Source: Pseudorhodoferax soli (GTDB lineage Bacteria; Pseudomonadota; Gammaproteobacteria; Burkholderiales; Burkholderiaceae_C). From it: DNA of 64,000 bases. This document shows, in pieces, positions 17,436 to 25,811 of the stretch (within the stretch, counting starts at the first letter, position 1; the number at the start of each line of letters is the position of its first letter). The notes under the pieces were generated by a model. That model saw only the letters and a list, made by a program, of their open reading frames with translations. It was not told the DNA's origin and ran no database searches. The translations under genes were made by a program, and so were the position numbers. The DNA lies in the NCBI RefSeq assembly GCF_003337555.1, contig NZ_QPJK01000008.1, positions 248,001 to 312,000 of the forward strand. Reading direction: 5' to 3'.

Positions 17436-17795
17436 ATGGTTTCCAAACGGTCAGTGAAAGGCACATTGATTGCAATGGTGGGCGATGGCCTCGCACTGGT
17501 GCGCACCGGACCTGAGCCAGCACCCCGAAAGACGCCCGCCTCGGAGTCTGCGCGCGTGTTGCTTCCAAAATTAGGGCGTGCGCTGAGCCGTCCTGGCCTA
17601 CCTCGGTCCAGCGTGTTCACCCGACCGGGCATCTTCGCTTACTCGGCGCATCCAGACAATCCGCGACTTCTGGTTCAGGAAGCAGAAGATGGTTCACGTG
17701 TCACGGGACGGATGATCGGCGCCAAATTTGTTCCATGCGCGCTGCCGGAAATTCCTGTGCGCAAGCCCTGCTCCTCGGGAGCGGAAAGCGCTTGA
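17436..17795 (+). CDS. Hypothetical 119-residue protein
   Basis: The ATG at 17436 has a strong ribosome site (AAAGGAGCAACC), which is the main reason to accept the gene. The protein is basic, with no membrane segment. It contains LIAMVGDGLALVRTGPEP and later TRPGIFAYSAHPDNPRLLVQ and ESARVLLPKLGRAL. I recognise no family. It stands alone, with gaps of more than 360 bases on both sides. Confidence 0.55.
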   Translation: MVSKRSVKGTLIAMVGDGLALVRTGPEPAPRKTPASESARVLLPKLGRALSRPGLPRSSVFTRPGIFAYSAHPDNPRLLVQEAEDGSRVTGRMIGAKFVPCALPEIPVRKPCSSGAESA

Positions 17796-18161
17796 TGCGA
17801 AGACGTAGGTCGGGCAGGCATTCCTAAGCGGGATCTTCAATGGTCTTCCTTCGAATTGGCGCCGTTCTACACGTCCGGTCTGTCGACATCAGCTTGTTCG
17901 CATCAACCGCTACTGATTCGCAAACCATGCTCGCATGAGCCTTGAGATTGACGACCGCTTTGATCGATGGAACTCGGCGAAAGCGACAGCGCGTGTCCAG
18001 CGCCTCGGGTCGAACAGGACGCGGAGCACGGCGGCAACAACATCTCCGGTCATCGACCAACTCCCCAGGAAGATAGGTCGGACGACCCCAGGCCGCGTCC
18101 GCTAACCAAGCGCATTGTTGCCGTCAAAGCAGTTGTCGAACGAGCTCTGCACCATTGATAG
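17796..18161. other. Gap with no supported gene
   Basis: About 365 bases between the lone gene at 17436 and the minus-strand gene at 18162. Nothing recognisable beyond short open frames. Confidence 0.5.
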
Positions 18162-18560
18162 TCATAGGTCCAGTCCTCGTTCTTCCGACCACCCCGATGC
18201 CAACTCAAGTACGCGATCGAACATTCCGTCCCGTAGTGCTTGGCTCACGTCCCGCCCACCAAGCCCTTCGTGGGTGCGGTGCCAAAAGATGAACTTGCCA
18301 ACGGTGTCATTGCCCTTGAGCACCCGATTGATTCGGTGCACCTTGTCCGGCGAAAGGCGTAGGAACACAGCAGGATAGAGCCAGAACTTTCCGACCTTCA
18401 GTCGGAACAGCACCTGGCGCTCGCAAGCCTTTGCGAGCGCTGCGCTGCTCAAGCCCCAAGCCCTGCCCAACTGTTTCGACATGATGAGCCGACCCTCACG
18501 CGCCCACTCAAGACGCTCGGTCTGTGCGTCAGGTTCGGAAGCTCGGTCTGGTCGGATCAC
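18162..18560 (-). CDS. Putative antitoxin-like protein (Xre/MbcA/ParS type)
   Basis: A 132-residue protein. Residues ~26-50 (IMSKQLGRAWGLSSAALAKA) look like a helix-turn-helix. The C-terminal part (FWHRTHEGLGGRDVSQAL) resembles the DUF2384 toxin-binding domain, whose hallmark is a LGGRTP-like turn before a short helix. No RES-domain toxin is adjacent, so it is either an orphan antitoxin or another small regulator. The start is the first ATG in the frame; no strong ribosome site is seen. Tentative. Confidence 0.5.
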   Translation of the reverse strand: MIRPDRASEPDAQTERLEWAREGRLIMSKQLGRAWGLSSAALAKACERQVLFRLKVGKFWLYPAVFLRLSPDKVHRINRVLKGNDTVGKFIFWHRTHEGLGGRDVSQALRDGMFDRVLELASGWSEERGLDL

Positions 18561-18790
18561 GGCTTCGCTTGCGAGGTGATCCGCAGCCTATTGATCGTGA
18601 GACATGCCATGCTCCATGGGTCTGTGGAGGAGGGCCGCGGGGCATGGTTGACGATCATCTGTGTAGTCCTATACGGGCACGACCGGCTGGCACTGCGCCG
18701 CCCCAGCGAGCCGCTGCACAAGCTCACATAGTGGCCAAGTCCTCCCCATCCCTGCATGTGAGATTTAGCATCTTATAGGGTGTAGTTCGA

Positions 18791-19165
18791 TTGGATTCGA
18801 AATGTCCCAATCAGCGGGTGTCTAGAAAGCGCGAAACACTTCTTTCCCATCATTCCTTCGGCAGAGCGTTGAGGACAGTTCGGGTCGCCAGCAAGGTGCC
18901 TCAGGATCGCACGTCGGGGCGCACGTACGTAAGCGCTATCGAGAGAGGGATAAAAGTTCCCACGCTGACCAAGGTGGATGCCCTTGCCGCGGAGTTCGGC
19001 GTTCACCCTTTGACGTTGCTTGCGCTTGCCTATTGCCCGACTGCGACTTCTGATGCCCTGCGCCTCGCCTTCGAGCAAGTTGCGGAGGATGTTGAGCGCC
19101 TGCAGGTCCGGCAATTCGAGGACGGCAACCTGCCGAGAGGTGCAAAATCGTCCTTGGCGTCCTGA
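18791..19165 (+). CDS. Xre-family helix-turn-helix protein
   Basis: Up to 124 residues from a TTG start at 18791; a GTG about 27 bases on is an alternative. The central part (SFGRALRTVRVASKV, then YVSAIERGIKVPTLTKVDAL) is a lambda-repressor-like fold in which YVSAIERG is the recognition-helix signature. A short C-terminal helix follows (LAFEQVAEDVERLQVRQF). An AT-richer segment (TTTAGCATCTTATAGG) lies immediately upstream and could be its promoter. It is a small DNA-binding regulator of the accessory region; the targets are unknown. Confidence 0.65.
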   Translation: MDSKCPNQRVSRKRETLLSHHSFGRALRTVRVASKVPQDRTSGRTYVSAIERGIKVPTLTKVDALAAEFGVHPLTLLALAYCPTATSDALRLAFEQVAEDVERLQVRQFEDGNLPRGAKSSLAS

Positions 19166-19300
19166 TCGGTGGGCATGCTCGGCGGATTCTTGCAATGCGC
19201 ACTCGCTCTCACCACACGAAGGGGATAGAGCGCGCAGGGCGCTCCGGCGTGTTCCGGAAGCCGAACTGCAACGCGTCAGCTTTTGCGTGACCGATTTCGG

Positions 19301-21265
19301 TCAAGTCGGCAGTGGCAGCTCGCTCCACCAAGCAGCAAAGGAGAAGATATTTGCTTGCCGCTGGATGGTCTCCAGAGGATTGGTGGGCTGGCCGCCGTCG
19401 CATTGAAAGAGCTTTGGCCGAACCGGTCCTCCTTCTGATCGCAACGCATTGATGTACGTAAAGGCCTGGGCCGGTGCGATGGGTCCGAAACTCGAAGTGG
19501 TGAGAAGCGTCGGTGGATGAATGTTTAAGCGCTCGGCTTTGTCGGCGGAGTCCGGTTCTATTGCATAGAGATCGTCTTCCTCCACCGCCGCGGGTCGCCT
19601 TTTTCGAGCATCTATGGAGCTTGCGGTACGCCTTGTGTAAGAAGCCGAGAGTTCACCAATACCTTGCCCGAGCAGGACAGCATCTAAGCGAGCGCCGCCG
19701 GAATATGCCATCTCGGCTAGGACGCTCCAATGGCCAGGGTCGCACTGCACCGCGACGGAAGACGCCAGTGACCCGCGTCTCATAAATTCGGCAGCGGCGA
19801 CGAAGGCCGCTTTAATCCTGCGCCGCCTTGTTCTCGGCAGCATCCTCTTCCACGATTTCTGCCGTTCAAAGTCTACTCGAGGACTTACAAGTGCAATCTG
19901 GCCGCCCTGAGCAAGCCAGAGCGCCATCGGCGCATCGTAGGCGGGTGATGGATCGTCGCACGCCATTCTCATGCACATCAGTGTAGGAGCCGGCCCCTTC
20001 GTCTCATTGCTTCGCAAAAGGACGATGCCCCCGCTTGCCTTAGATCTAGGGACGTGCTCTACCGCAATTACAGGTAGATTAAGATTACGTAATGGCGGCA
20101 CGCGGACATCGACTGATCCGAGCGAGGCATTGATACACAGCAGGGTCGGGGGAACTCCGTATGACGTGAAGAGGAGAATTGCCTCATTTGTGCGCTCGCC
20201 AGCTACGAGTTCCAGCACGTTTCCACAACTGGGAAGTGAAATGTCCCCAGCCGGTTCTCCATTCGAATGGAAGCGGCGGAGGACCGTGAATCCTTTTACC
20301 GCGTATGTTACAAGCACCCAGTCGCGTAGCATCACGGCGCATGTCATGGGCTCCGTTGGAGCGCCTGCCGGAATCGTTCGGACCAATCTTCGATTCGGTT
20401 CTTCAACGTCGATTGAGACGATTCTCCCTTGTGAAGCGCCGTTCGTCGTCAATGCGTAGACCCGCGGTCCAATTTCTCCGACGATCGTCCAGTCGGACAA
20501 GGACTCACGGATGAATTCGCGCGCAACGTCGTTTGGATCGTTTAGATTCTTCAACGCAAGCCCGCAGCAGTTGTGGACACCGTAGCGAGAAAACCGAATG
20601 GTGAGGAAGCGTCCGTTTTCTCGGCGGTCGACAGCGTATTGATAATCATCCTGCTTGGTGAAAACAATGTTGTCGCAGTGCTGCGAAGATCCCAACCGAT
20701 GAAAACAAACTGCCGCTTTGGTCAACACGGGAAAATTCAAGAGCGAGTCCACGTAGTTCGGATCGCAGATGTAGTAGAAGCCGGTTCCGTCCGGAGCCCA
20801 AGCGACGGTAGGACCGCCTGCCTGCACCACATCCACATGCAGAGCGCCAGATTGGACGCTCAGTACCCTTATCGTCCGCCTTGTTCCGCCAATTGGGGAA
20901 CGCAGGCACAGCGCTATCAATTCGGCGTCGTCAGACGCGTGGCATTCGCCGAGAACCACGTACTTCGAGAATGGCTGTGCCGCATCCCCTAAAAGCATTC
21001 GCTCAGCCGAACCCTTGCCGTCGCAACACCACAGCGACGCCCTCTGAGTCGTGATGGACCGTCGAATGAAAAAGAGTTGTGCAGCCCGTATCTGAAGGTC
21101 GCTAGGCTCCTCAAAGAGGTAAAGCTGCTGCAGGCGCTCCGCAACATAGGCGCGCCCCGGAAGAGAAGAAATTTCACTCTCCACTCTCTCGTTCTCGTTT
21201 TTAGTCCAATGCGCCTCATCAGCCAGGCAGTCAGTTAATGAATACTCTGGATTCTGTTCGGTCAT
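19301..21265 (-). CDS. Prolyl-oligopeptidase (S9A) homologue lacking the catalytic triad
   Basis: A 654-residue protein with the S9A layout. The N-terminal helix (DEAHWTKNENERVESEISSL) is followed by a seven-bladed propeller with WAPDGTGFYYICDP, VCFHRLGSSQHCDNIVF and YALTTNGASQGRIVSID. The C-terminal alpha/beta-hydrolase part (LAQGGQIALVSPRVDF and PPTLLTTSSFGPIAPAQAF) can be followed as well. At the nucleophile site, where active enzymes have GxSxGG, it reads DPGHWSVLAEMA. The catalytic Asp (normally in an NDxxV motif) is replaced by FGPIAP, and the His region reads CDGGQPTN. It is therefore probably a pseudoenzyme, or highly diverged. There is no signal peptide. The neighbour at 21523 may be a partner. 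Confidence 0.7.
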   Translation of the reverse strand: MTEQNPEYSLTDCLADEAHWTKNENERVESEISSLPGRAYVAERLQQLYLFEEPSDLQIRAAQLFFIRRSITTQRASLWCCDGKGSAERMLLGDAAQPFSKYVVLGECHASDDAELIALCLRSPIGGTRRTIRVLSVQSGALHVDVVQAGGPTVAWAPDGTGFYYICDPNYVDSLLNFPVLTKAAVCFHRLGSSQHCDNIVFTKQDDYQYAVDRRENGRFLTIRFSRYGVHNCCGLALKNLNDPNDVAREFIRESLSDWTIVGEIGPRVYALTTNGASQGRIVSIDVEEPNRRLVRTIPAGAPTEPMTCAVMLRDWVLVTYAVKGFTVLRRFHSNGEPAGDISLPSCGNVLELVAGERTNEAILLFTSYGVPPTLLCINASLGSVDVRVPPLRNLNLPVIAVEHVPRSKASGGIVLLRSNETKGPAPTLMCMRMACDDPSPAYDAPMALWLAQGGQIALVSPRVDFERQKSWKRMLPRTRRRRIKAAFVAAAEFMRRGSLASSVAVQCDPGHWSVLAEMAYSGGARLDAVLLGQGIGELSASYTRRTASSIDARKRRPAAVEEDDLYAIEPDSADKAERLNIHPPTLLTTSSFGPIAPAQAFTYINALRSEGGPVRPKLFQCDGGQPTNPLETIQRQANIFSFAAWWSELPLPT

Positions 21266-21522
21266 AACGGTGGGAATCGGTTGCGAGAGAATCTGAAGGC
21301 GATGTGACAGTCAGATCATAATCTCTCTTGCCAATACACCATCTAGCTGGGCTATTGTAGCCACCCTCCTTGCTGAACCATCCGATCAAACGCAATCTAC
21401 ATAAAAAATGTCGGTTCAGCAATGCAGATTTCCATGACTTAGCCGTTCCGTCGGGTCCGCATGACGCAAGGCCGGTGACGGCAGGAAAATGCAAAGCCTC
21501 ATTTTTCGCCCACGTCGTGAAC

Positions 21523-22425
21523 TCAGTTTAAACGAGAGATTTCCCAGACGTCTTTCGCAATTTCGATGCGTCGATGGGCGTCGCACAAGCACATCACCGC
21601 GCCGAAGAGGCCGCTGAGACGGCCACGATTTCCACAGAGCATGCAGGCTTCTTCACTCTCGGCCATAACATCTCGGACAACACCACGAATAGCGTCTACG
21701 GTTGCGTCGCCTGTTCCACAACGTTCGTCGAGATTCTGGTGGCGCAAGTCTTCGTAAGCTTCCATTGGGGCGCCGTCCATTTCGAAGACGTATCGAGCGC
21801 CACCGAGCTCCTCGCCTGCATGGATCCAGCGAAATTGACGCTTCTCGGCTCCGAGCAATCGATCAATGGCGGCGCATGCGCGTGCAAAGTCAGGTAACCA
21901 TCCTTTGAAGAAGTCCAAGGTAGCTTCAGAATCGCTGTCGAACATGTAAGGGTAGCGGTGCCGCAGCTGCTCGAGGCTCAGGCGCGCGGCATTGGCCATC
22001 ACGCCGTCGTCCGTTGCTTGCCCAAGGAAAATCGACTTGGTATTTCGGTCGTTTCGCTCGCTGCTCCAGATCAGCACAGATTTTCTCGCGATCAAATCTT
22101 CTCCATGACAGAAGTCCCCGTCGAACACGAGTTTTCCTAAATCGCTTCCTAGACCCCGCCAAACATGGCTGATTCGACAAACCACAAGGTCGTTGTCAAT
22201 CGATCCTCTCTGCTGCACGAGCCAGCAACTCGTGACCTGCTTGCCTTCGCGACGCAGCGTGTCATGCAACTGGAGCTCACTGGTGGTCACCTGTATGCAT
22301 ACCGAACTGGGTTCTCGACGTTCAAGCAGCCACAGCCGGACTCTTCCCGCGACATGAAAGGGATGCGTATCCGCTTGCCGTGCACGCTGGCCGTCCGGCA
22401 ACGACCGATGTTCCTGAACGAGCAT
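21523..22425 (-). CDS. Hypothetical protein with C-terminal Cys cluster
   Basis: A 300-residue protein with an excellent ribosome site (AAGGAGGTTTCAG before the ATG at 22425). The N-terminal half is mixed alpha/beta. The middle has YPYMFDSDSEATLDFFKGWL, and the C-terminus carries CMLCGNRG followed by VMCLCDAHRR, which could form a zinc site. I do not recognise the family. It is upstream of the S9-like gene on the same strand with a 257-base gap, so the two may be functionally linked. Base composition is lower in GC than the surroundings. Confidence 0.6.
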   Translation of the reverse strand: MLVQEHRSLPDGQRARQADTHPFHVAGRVRLWLLERREPSSVCIQVTTSELQLHDTLRREGKQVTSCWLVQQRGSIDNDLVVCRISHVWRGLGSDLGKLVFDGDFCHGEDLIARKSVLIWSSERNDRNTKSIFLGQATDDGVMANAARLSLEQLRHRYPYMFDSDSEATLDFFKGWLPDFARACAAIDRLLGAEKRQFRWIHAGEELGGARYVFEMDGAPMEAYEDLRHQNLDERCGTGDATVDAIRGVVRDVMAESEEACMLCGNRGRLSGLFGAVMCLCDAHRRIEIAKDVWEISRLN

Positions 22426-23012
22426 CTGAAACCTCCTTGATGGGAACCAAAACCAAGCTTGAAACGAATCTTATTGGGTGCAATTTCAGGTATTCTAGTT
22501 CTGCTTACGGCAGCACTCAAACGCAAGATCTGCAAGTTGCAGGATCAGGCGACCGATGCGGGTTGGAGTGCACGCGGTGATTCGCAATTTGGCCGGATTG
22601 CTGGGTCCGGCTTGAAGAATTGCCTGCGGTAGTCCGCGCTGATCGGAGGGCCGCATAGTCCGTGAAGCAGACCGAGAATTGGCCGGCTTTTGCAGAGCAA
22701 CAAGCTGAAAACGCACCACCGCAGCCGTCTGCCCGGAGTTGCCAGGTGGCCAATTTAGGCTTTGGAAGGCCTGTTAACAGCGGAACAAAAGCAGCGACGT
22801 CTGGATGAAGCTTGCTTGACTGTCGTGCAAGGCGCGCTGTCAGGGCGATCTGTCGGTGCAATCGTCAAGAACAACGACACATCGGAGATCGCTAGACTAT
22901 TGATATACAACGCATTTCAAGTGTTCGCCACATATGAACCCGCTAGTGGTCCGCTGTGTCTGCCAGTTTCACCATCGGGGCGCATCGGCAAAGCATGCCT
23001 GCCGACACGAAA
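22426..23012. other. Gap at the edge of the accessory region
   Basis: About 590 bases between the gene at 22425 and the terminator below tRNA-Cys. It contains an AT-rich patch (22885-22925). A plus-strand frame from a TTG at 22762 begins plausibly (LLTAEQKQRRLDEACLTVVQ) but runs through the tRNA gene, so at most it is a decayed remnant. Confidence 0.5.
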
Positions 23013-23043
23013 CAGCCCCTGGAGCACAGGGCTGCAGGGGCTG
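23013..23043 (-). terminator. Hairpin downstream of tRNA-Cys
   Basis: CAGCCCCTG (23013-23021) pairs with CAGGGGCTG (23035-23043) across a 13-base loop that itself can pair. On the minus strand it lies 20 bases after the tRNA 3' end and is followed by TTTCG, a short U-rich tail. Confidence 0.5.
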
Positions 23044-23062
23044 CTGGTCTTCAAGAAATCTC

Positions 23063-23136
23063 TGGAGGCGCGACCCGGAGTCGAACCGGGCTAGACGGAT
23101 TTGCAATCCGTTGCATAACCGCTTTGCTATCGCGCC
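23063..23136 (-). tRNA. tRNA-Cys (GCA anticodon)
   Basis: On the minus strand the gene starts GGCGCGATAGC, has the anticodon loop TTGCAAA within a paired GGAT/ATCC stem (anticodon GCA), a TTCGACTCC T-loop region, and the acceptor end GCGCC TCCA with an encoded CCA. It is close to the E. coli tRNA-Cys sequence. It lies between phhA and the accessory region. Confidence 0.97.
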
Positions 23137-23150
23137 AAAAGCCCACGATT

Positions 23151-24050
23151 CTATACCAAGTTGTTGGCTCTCTTCCCCGCGTGATAGGCCCCGGTGCCAC
23201 GCACGAGAACGCGGTCGCTGGCCAGCACGCTGCCCGGCGCATGCTCGGGCTGGCCTTCGGTGCGCGCGTACAACGGCGCGAAGTCGATGCGGGCCAGCTC
23301 CAGCAGTTGCGCCAGGTCGTCGATCACGAAGTAGCTCTCCTGGAAATCGTCGATGCGGTAGTGCGTGCGCATCACGCGTTCGAGGTCGAAGGCGATGCGG
23401 TTGGGAGAGGGGTCGTCGAGCGCGAACACCGTCTCGGTGTACGAGGAGGCGATGCCCGCGCCGTAGATGCGCAGGCCATCGGCCTGCTGCACGAGGCCGA
23501 ACTCCACCGTGTACCAGTACACGCGCGCCAGCTTGTCGAGCACGCCGAGCTGCTGCGCCCGCAGGCCGCCCACGCCGTAGGCCTGGATGTAGTCGGCGAT
23601 CGCGGGATTCATGAGCATGGGCACGTGGCCGAACACGTCGTGGAACACGTCGGGCTCTTCCAGGTAGTCCAGCTCGTGCGGTTTGCGAATGAAGTGGCCG
23701 GCCGGAAAGCGCCGGTTGGCCAGGTGCTCGAAGAACACTTCGTCGGGCACCAGGCCCGGCACGGCCACCACCTGCCAACCCGTGCGGGCGTGCAGGATCT
23801 CGGAGAGGCGGTCGAAGTCGGGGATCTGCTCGGGGCCGATGGGCAGCTCGCGCATGCCCTGCACGAAGGCATCGCAAGCGCGGCCGGGCAGCAGCCGGCT
23901 CTGGCGTTCGAACAGCGTCTTCCAGACGGCGTGTTCCGCGGCCGTGTACTGCGCCCAGTCCTGCGCGATGGTCCAGTCCGCGCGCGCGGGCCGGCCGGCT
24001 TCGCCAGCGGCCAGCCCGTGCCTGGCCTGGGTGTCTTGCCGTGCTTGCAT
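23151..24050 (-). CDS. phhA: Phenylalanine-4-hydroxylase
   Basis: A 299-residue monomeric-type aromatic amino acid hydroxylase that turns phenylalanine into tyrosine using Fe(II), tetrahydropterin and oxygen. The iron ligands are in FHDVFGHVPM (His137, His142) and YTVEFGL (Glu183), and the pterin region around VPDEVFFEHLANRRFPAGHF is conserved. The start at 24050 has GGGAGACGAC in front; the frame continues upstream, but that part is not protein-like. It is convergent with nothing: tRNA-Cys follows on the same strand 14 bases later. Confidence 0.95.
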   Translation of the reverse strand: MQARQDTQARHGLAAGEAGRPARADWTIAQDWAQYTAAEHAVWKTLFERQSRLLPGRACDAFVQGMRELPIGPEQIPDFDRLSEILHARTGWQVVAVPGLVPDEVFFEHLANRRFPAGHFIRKPHELDYLEEPDVFHDVFGHVPMLMNPAIADYIQAYGVGGLRAQQLGVLDKLARVYWYTVEFGLVQQADGLRIYGAGIASSYTETVFALDDPSPNRIAFDLERVMRTHYRIDDFQESYFVIDDLAQLLELARIDFAPLYARTEGQPEHAPGSVLASDRVLVRGTGAYHAGKRANNLV

Positions 24051-24224
24051 GTCGTCTCCCGGTCCGCCGGATGCGGCCTGTCGCACCCATTGCACTGCGC
24101 CACGCGCCGCTGCGCAAGAGCACACCGCCCCCGGCGCCTGCACAACGCCGATATCCTGCGCGCGACAGCGCGGGCAGCGCAATGACGCAAGAATCCTGCA
24201 ACGCCAACGCTATCCTTCGCAGCC

Positions 24225-24893
24225 ATGCCCACCCTCTACCACTGCGTGAGCGCACGCTCGTTCCGGCCCCTGTGGACGCTCGAAGAACTGCAGGTGCCGT
24301 ACGCGCTCAAGATGCTGCCGTTCCCGCCGCGCGCACTGCAGCGCAGCTACCTGGACATCAACGTGCTGGGCACCGTGCCCTTCCTCGAAGACGGCGACCA
24401 GACCATGACCGAGTCGGCCGCCATGTGCCAGTACCTCGCGGAGACGCAGGACCCGGACAACCGCCTGGGCCTGTGGGTGGGCCGCGGCGAGCGCGACCAT
24501 GCCCACTACCTGAACTGGCTGCACCACGGCGAGGCCACGCTGACCTTTCCGCAGACCCTGGTGCTGCGCTATGGCCGCTTCGAGCCACCGGAGCGGCGCC
24601 AGCCCCAGGTGGCCGAGGACTACGGCCGCTGGTTCCTGGCGCGGCTGCGGGCGATCGGCGCGCGGCTGGAGCACCAGTCCTTCCTGGCGGCCGACCGCTT
24701 CACGGCCGCCGACATCTCGGTCGGCTATGCGCTGATGCTGGGTGAACTCGTGGGCCTGTCGGGCCAGTACCCGGCCAGCGTGCAGGCCTACTGGGAGCGG
24801 CTGCGCCAGCGGCCAGGCCACCTGCGCGCGCTGGCGGCACAGGAGCAGGCCGCGCAGGCGCAGGGCGTGGCCGTGGCACCTGCCACGGTCTGA
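24225..24893 (+). CDS. Glutathione S-transferase family protein
   Basis: A 222-residue cytosolic protein. The N-terminal thioredoxin-like domain has VSARSFRPLWTLEEL and the glutathione-binding VPFLEDGDQTMTESAAMCQYL (the TESAA turn corresponds to the usual E-S-x-A-I motif). The C-terminal helical domain contains FTAADISVGYALML, the conserved N-capping box. It is divergent from phhA with 174 bases between. The substrate is unknown; it is a typical Burkholderiales detoxification GST. Confidence 0.88.
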   Translation: MPTLYHCVSARSFRPLWTLEELQVPYALKMLPFPPRALQRSYLDINVLGTVPFLEDGDQTMTESAAMCQYLAETQDPDNRLGLWVGRGERDHAHYLNWLHHGEATLTFPQTLVLRYGRFEPPERRQPQVAEDYGRWFLARLRAIGARLEHQSFLAADRFTAADISVGYALMLGELVGLSGQYPASVQAYWERLRQRPGHLRALAAQEQAAQAQGVAVAPATV

Positions 24894-24896
24894 AGC

Positions 24897-25811
24897 TCAG
24901 CGCCCGGCCGGCGCGTCGAGCGTGAAGGCCGGCGGCTGCCGGCCATCCACATCGGTGAAGCCGTAGCGCTGCGCCAGGTCGGCCACCAGCAGCACCTGGC
25001 CGCTCCAGTCCAGCACCTGCGGGTCGGCCGCCAGCGCGGCGACGGCCCGGCCGAGGTAGCGCGGCGATTCGGTCCGCGTGAGTTCCGGCCGCTCCGTCCA
25101 GTGCGCCTCGTCGGTGCGGTGGCCCTGCAGCACGAACTCGGTGCGCATCCAGCCCGGCGACAGCGCGATCGACGCCACGCCGTGCGGCCGCAACTCCTCG
25201 GCCATGCCGAGGGCCAGCCGCGTCATCGCGGCCTTGGCCAGGTCGTAGTACAGGTTGCCGCGCAGGTAGTGGCCGCGGTCGTGGAAGGTGGTGGTCACGA
25301 TCAGGCCGCGGCCCTGCGCCACCATGGCCGGCGCCGCCTCGCGGCTGGCCAGCAGGTGGTGGCGCACGCCGTGCTGCAGCATGCTGTCCCAATGCGCGAG
25401 CGGGTGCTGCCAGAACGGCGCGTCGAACACGCCGTCGAAGCTCTGGTGCCCGCCCCAGGCGTTGTTGACCAGCAGATCGATGCGGCCATGTTCACCGAGC
25501 ACGCGCTCGAACAAGGCCTGCACCTGCGCTTCGTCGCCATGGTCGCAGGCGATCGCGATGCCGCGGCCACCGGCGGCGGTCACGGCCTCGGCTGTGCTGT
25601 CGATGTCGCCGGGCAGCTGGCTCTGGCCCGAGAGCGCGAGGATGCCGTCGTAGCCCGGCGCGGCCTGGCCGCGCGTGCTGCGCCCGGTCACGACCACGGT
25701 GGCGCCCGCGGCGCCGAGTTCCAGGGCGATGCCGCGGCCCGCGCCGCGGCTGGCGCCCGTCACGACGGCGATGCAGCCGGCGAGTGGGGCAGGGGAGTTC
25801 TCATGGGACAT
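24897..25811 (-). CDS. Short-chain dehydrogenase/reductase
   Basis: A 304-residue SDR. The cofactor motif is TGASRGAGRG near residue 18, with NNAWGG (the NNAG-like motif) in the middle. The catalytic YYDLAKAAMTRL (YxxxK) and SPGWMRTEF follow. It is a classical fold with a longer C-terminus, like eukaryotic DHRS1-type enzymes. The start at 25811 lies 52 bases inside the end of murI, so the two genes overlap. The substrate is unknown. Confidence 0.88.
   Translation of the reverse strand: MSHENSPAPLAGCIAVVTGASRGAGRGIALELGAAGATVVVTGRSTRGQAAPGYDGILALSGQSQLPGDIDSTAEAVTAAGGRGIAIACDHGDEAQVQALFERVLGEHGRIDLLVNNAWGGHQSFDGVFDAPFWQHPLAHWDSMLQHGVRHHLLASREAAPAMVAQGRGLIVTTTFHDRGHYLRGNLYYDLAKAAMTRLALGMAEELRPHGVASIALSPGWMRTEFVLQGHRTDEAHWTERPELTRTESPRYLGRAVAALAADPQVLDWSGQVLLVADLAQRYGFTDVDGRQPPAFTLDAPAGR

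Noticed and set aside
21231-21494. 87-codon minus-strand frame at the start of the S9-like gene, considered as a RiPP precursor
   Set aside because: It starts with TTG without a ribosome site, overlaps the S9-like start by 35 bases, and has no leader/core pattern. The peptidase homologue lacks catalytic residues, which weakens the RiPP idea.
22762-23094. 110-codon plus-strand frame with a plausible beginning
   Set aside because: It runs through the tRNA-Cys gene on the other strand and has no ribosome site; at most a decayed remnant.
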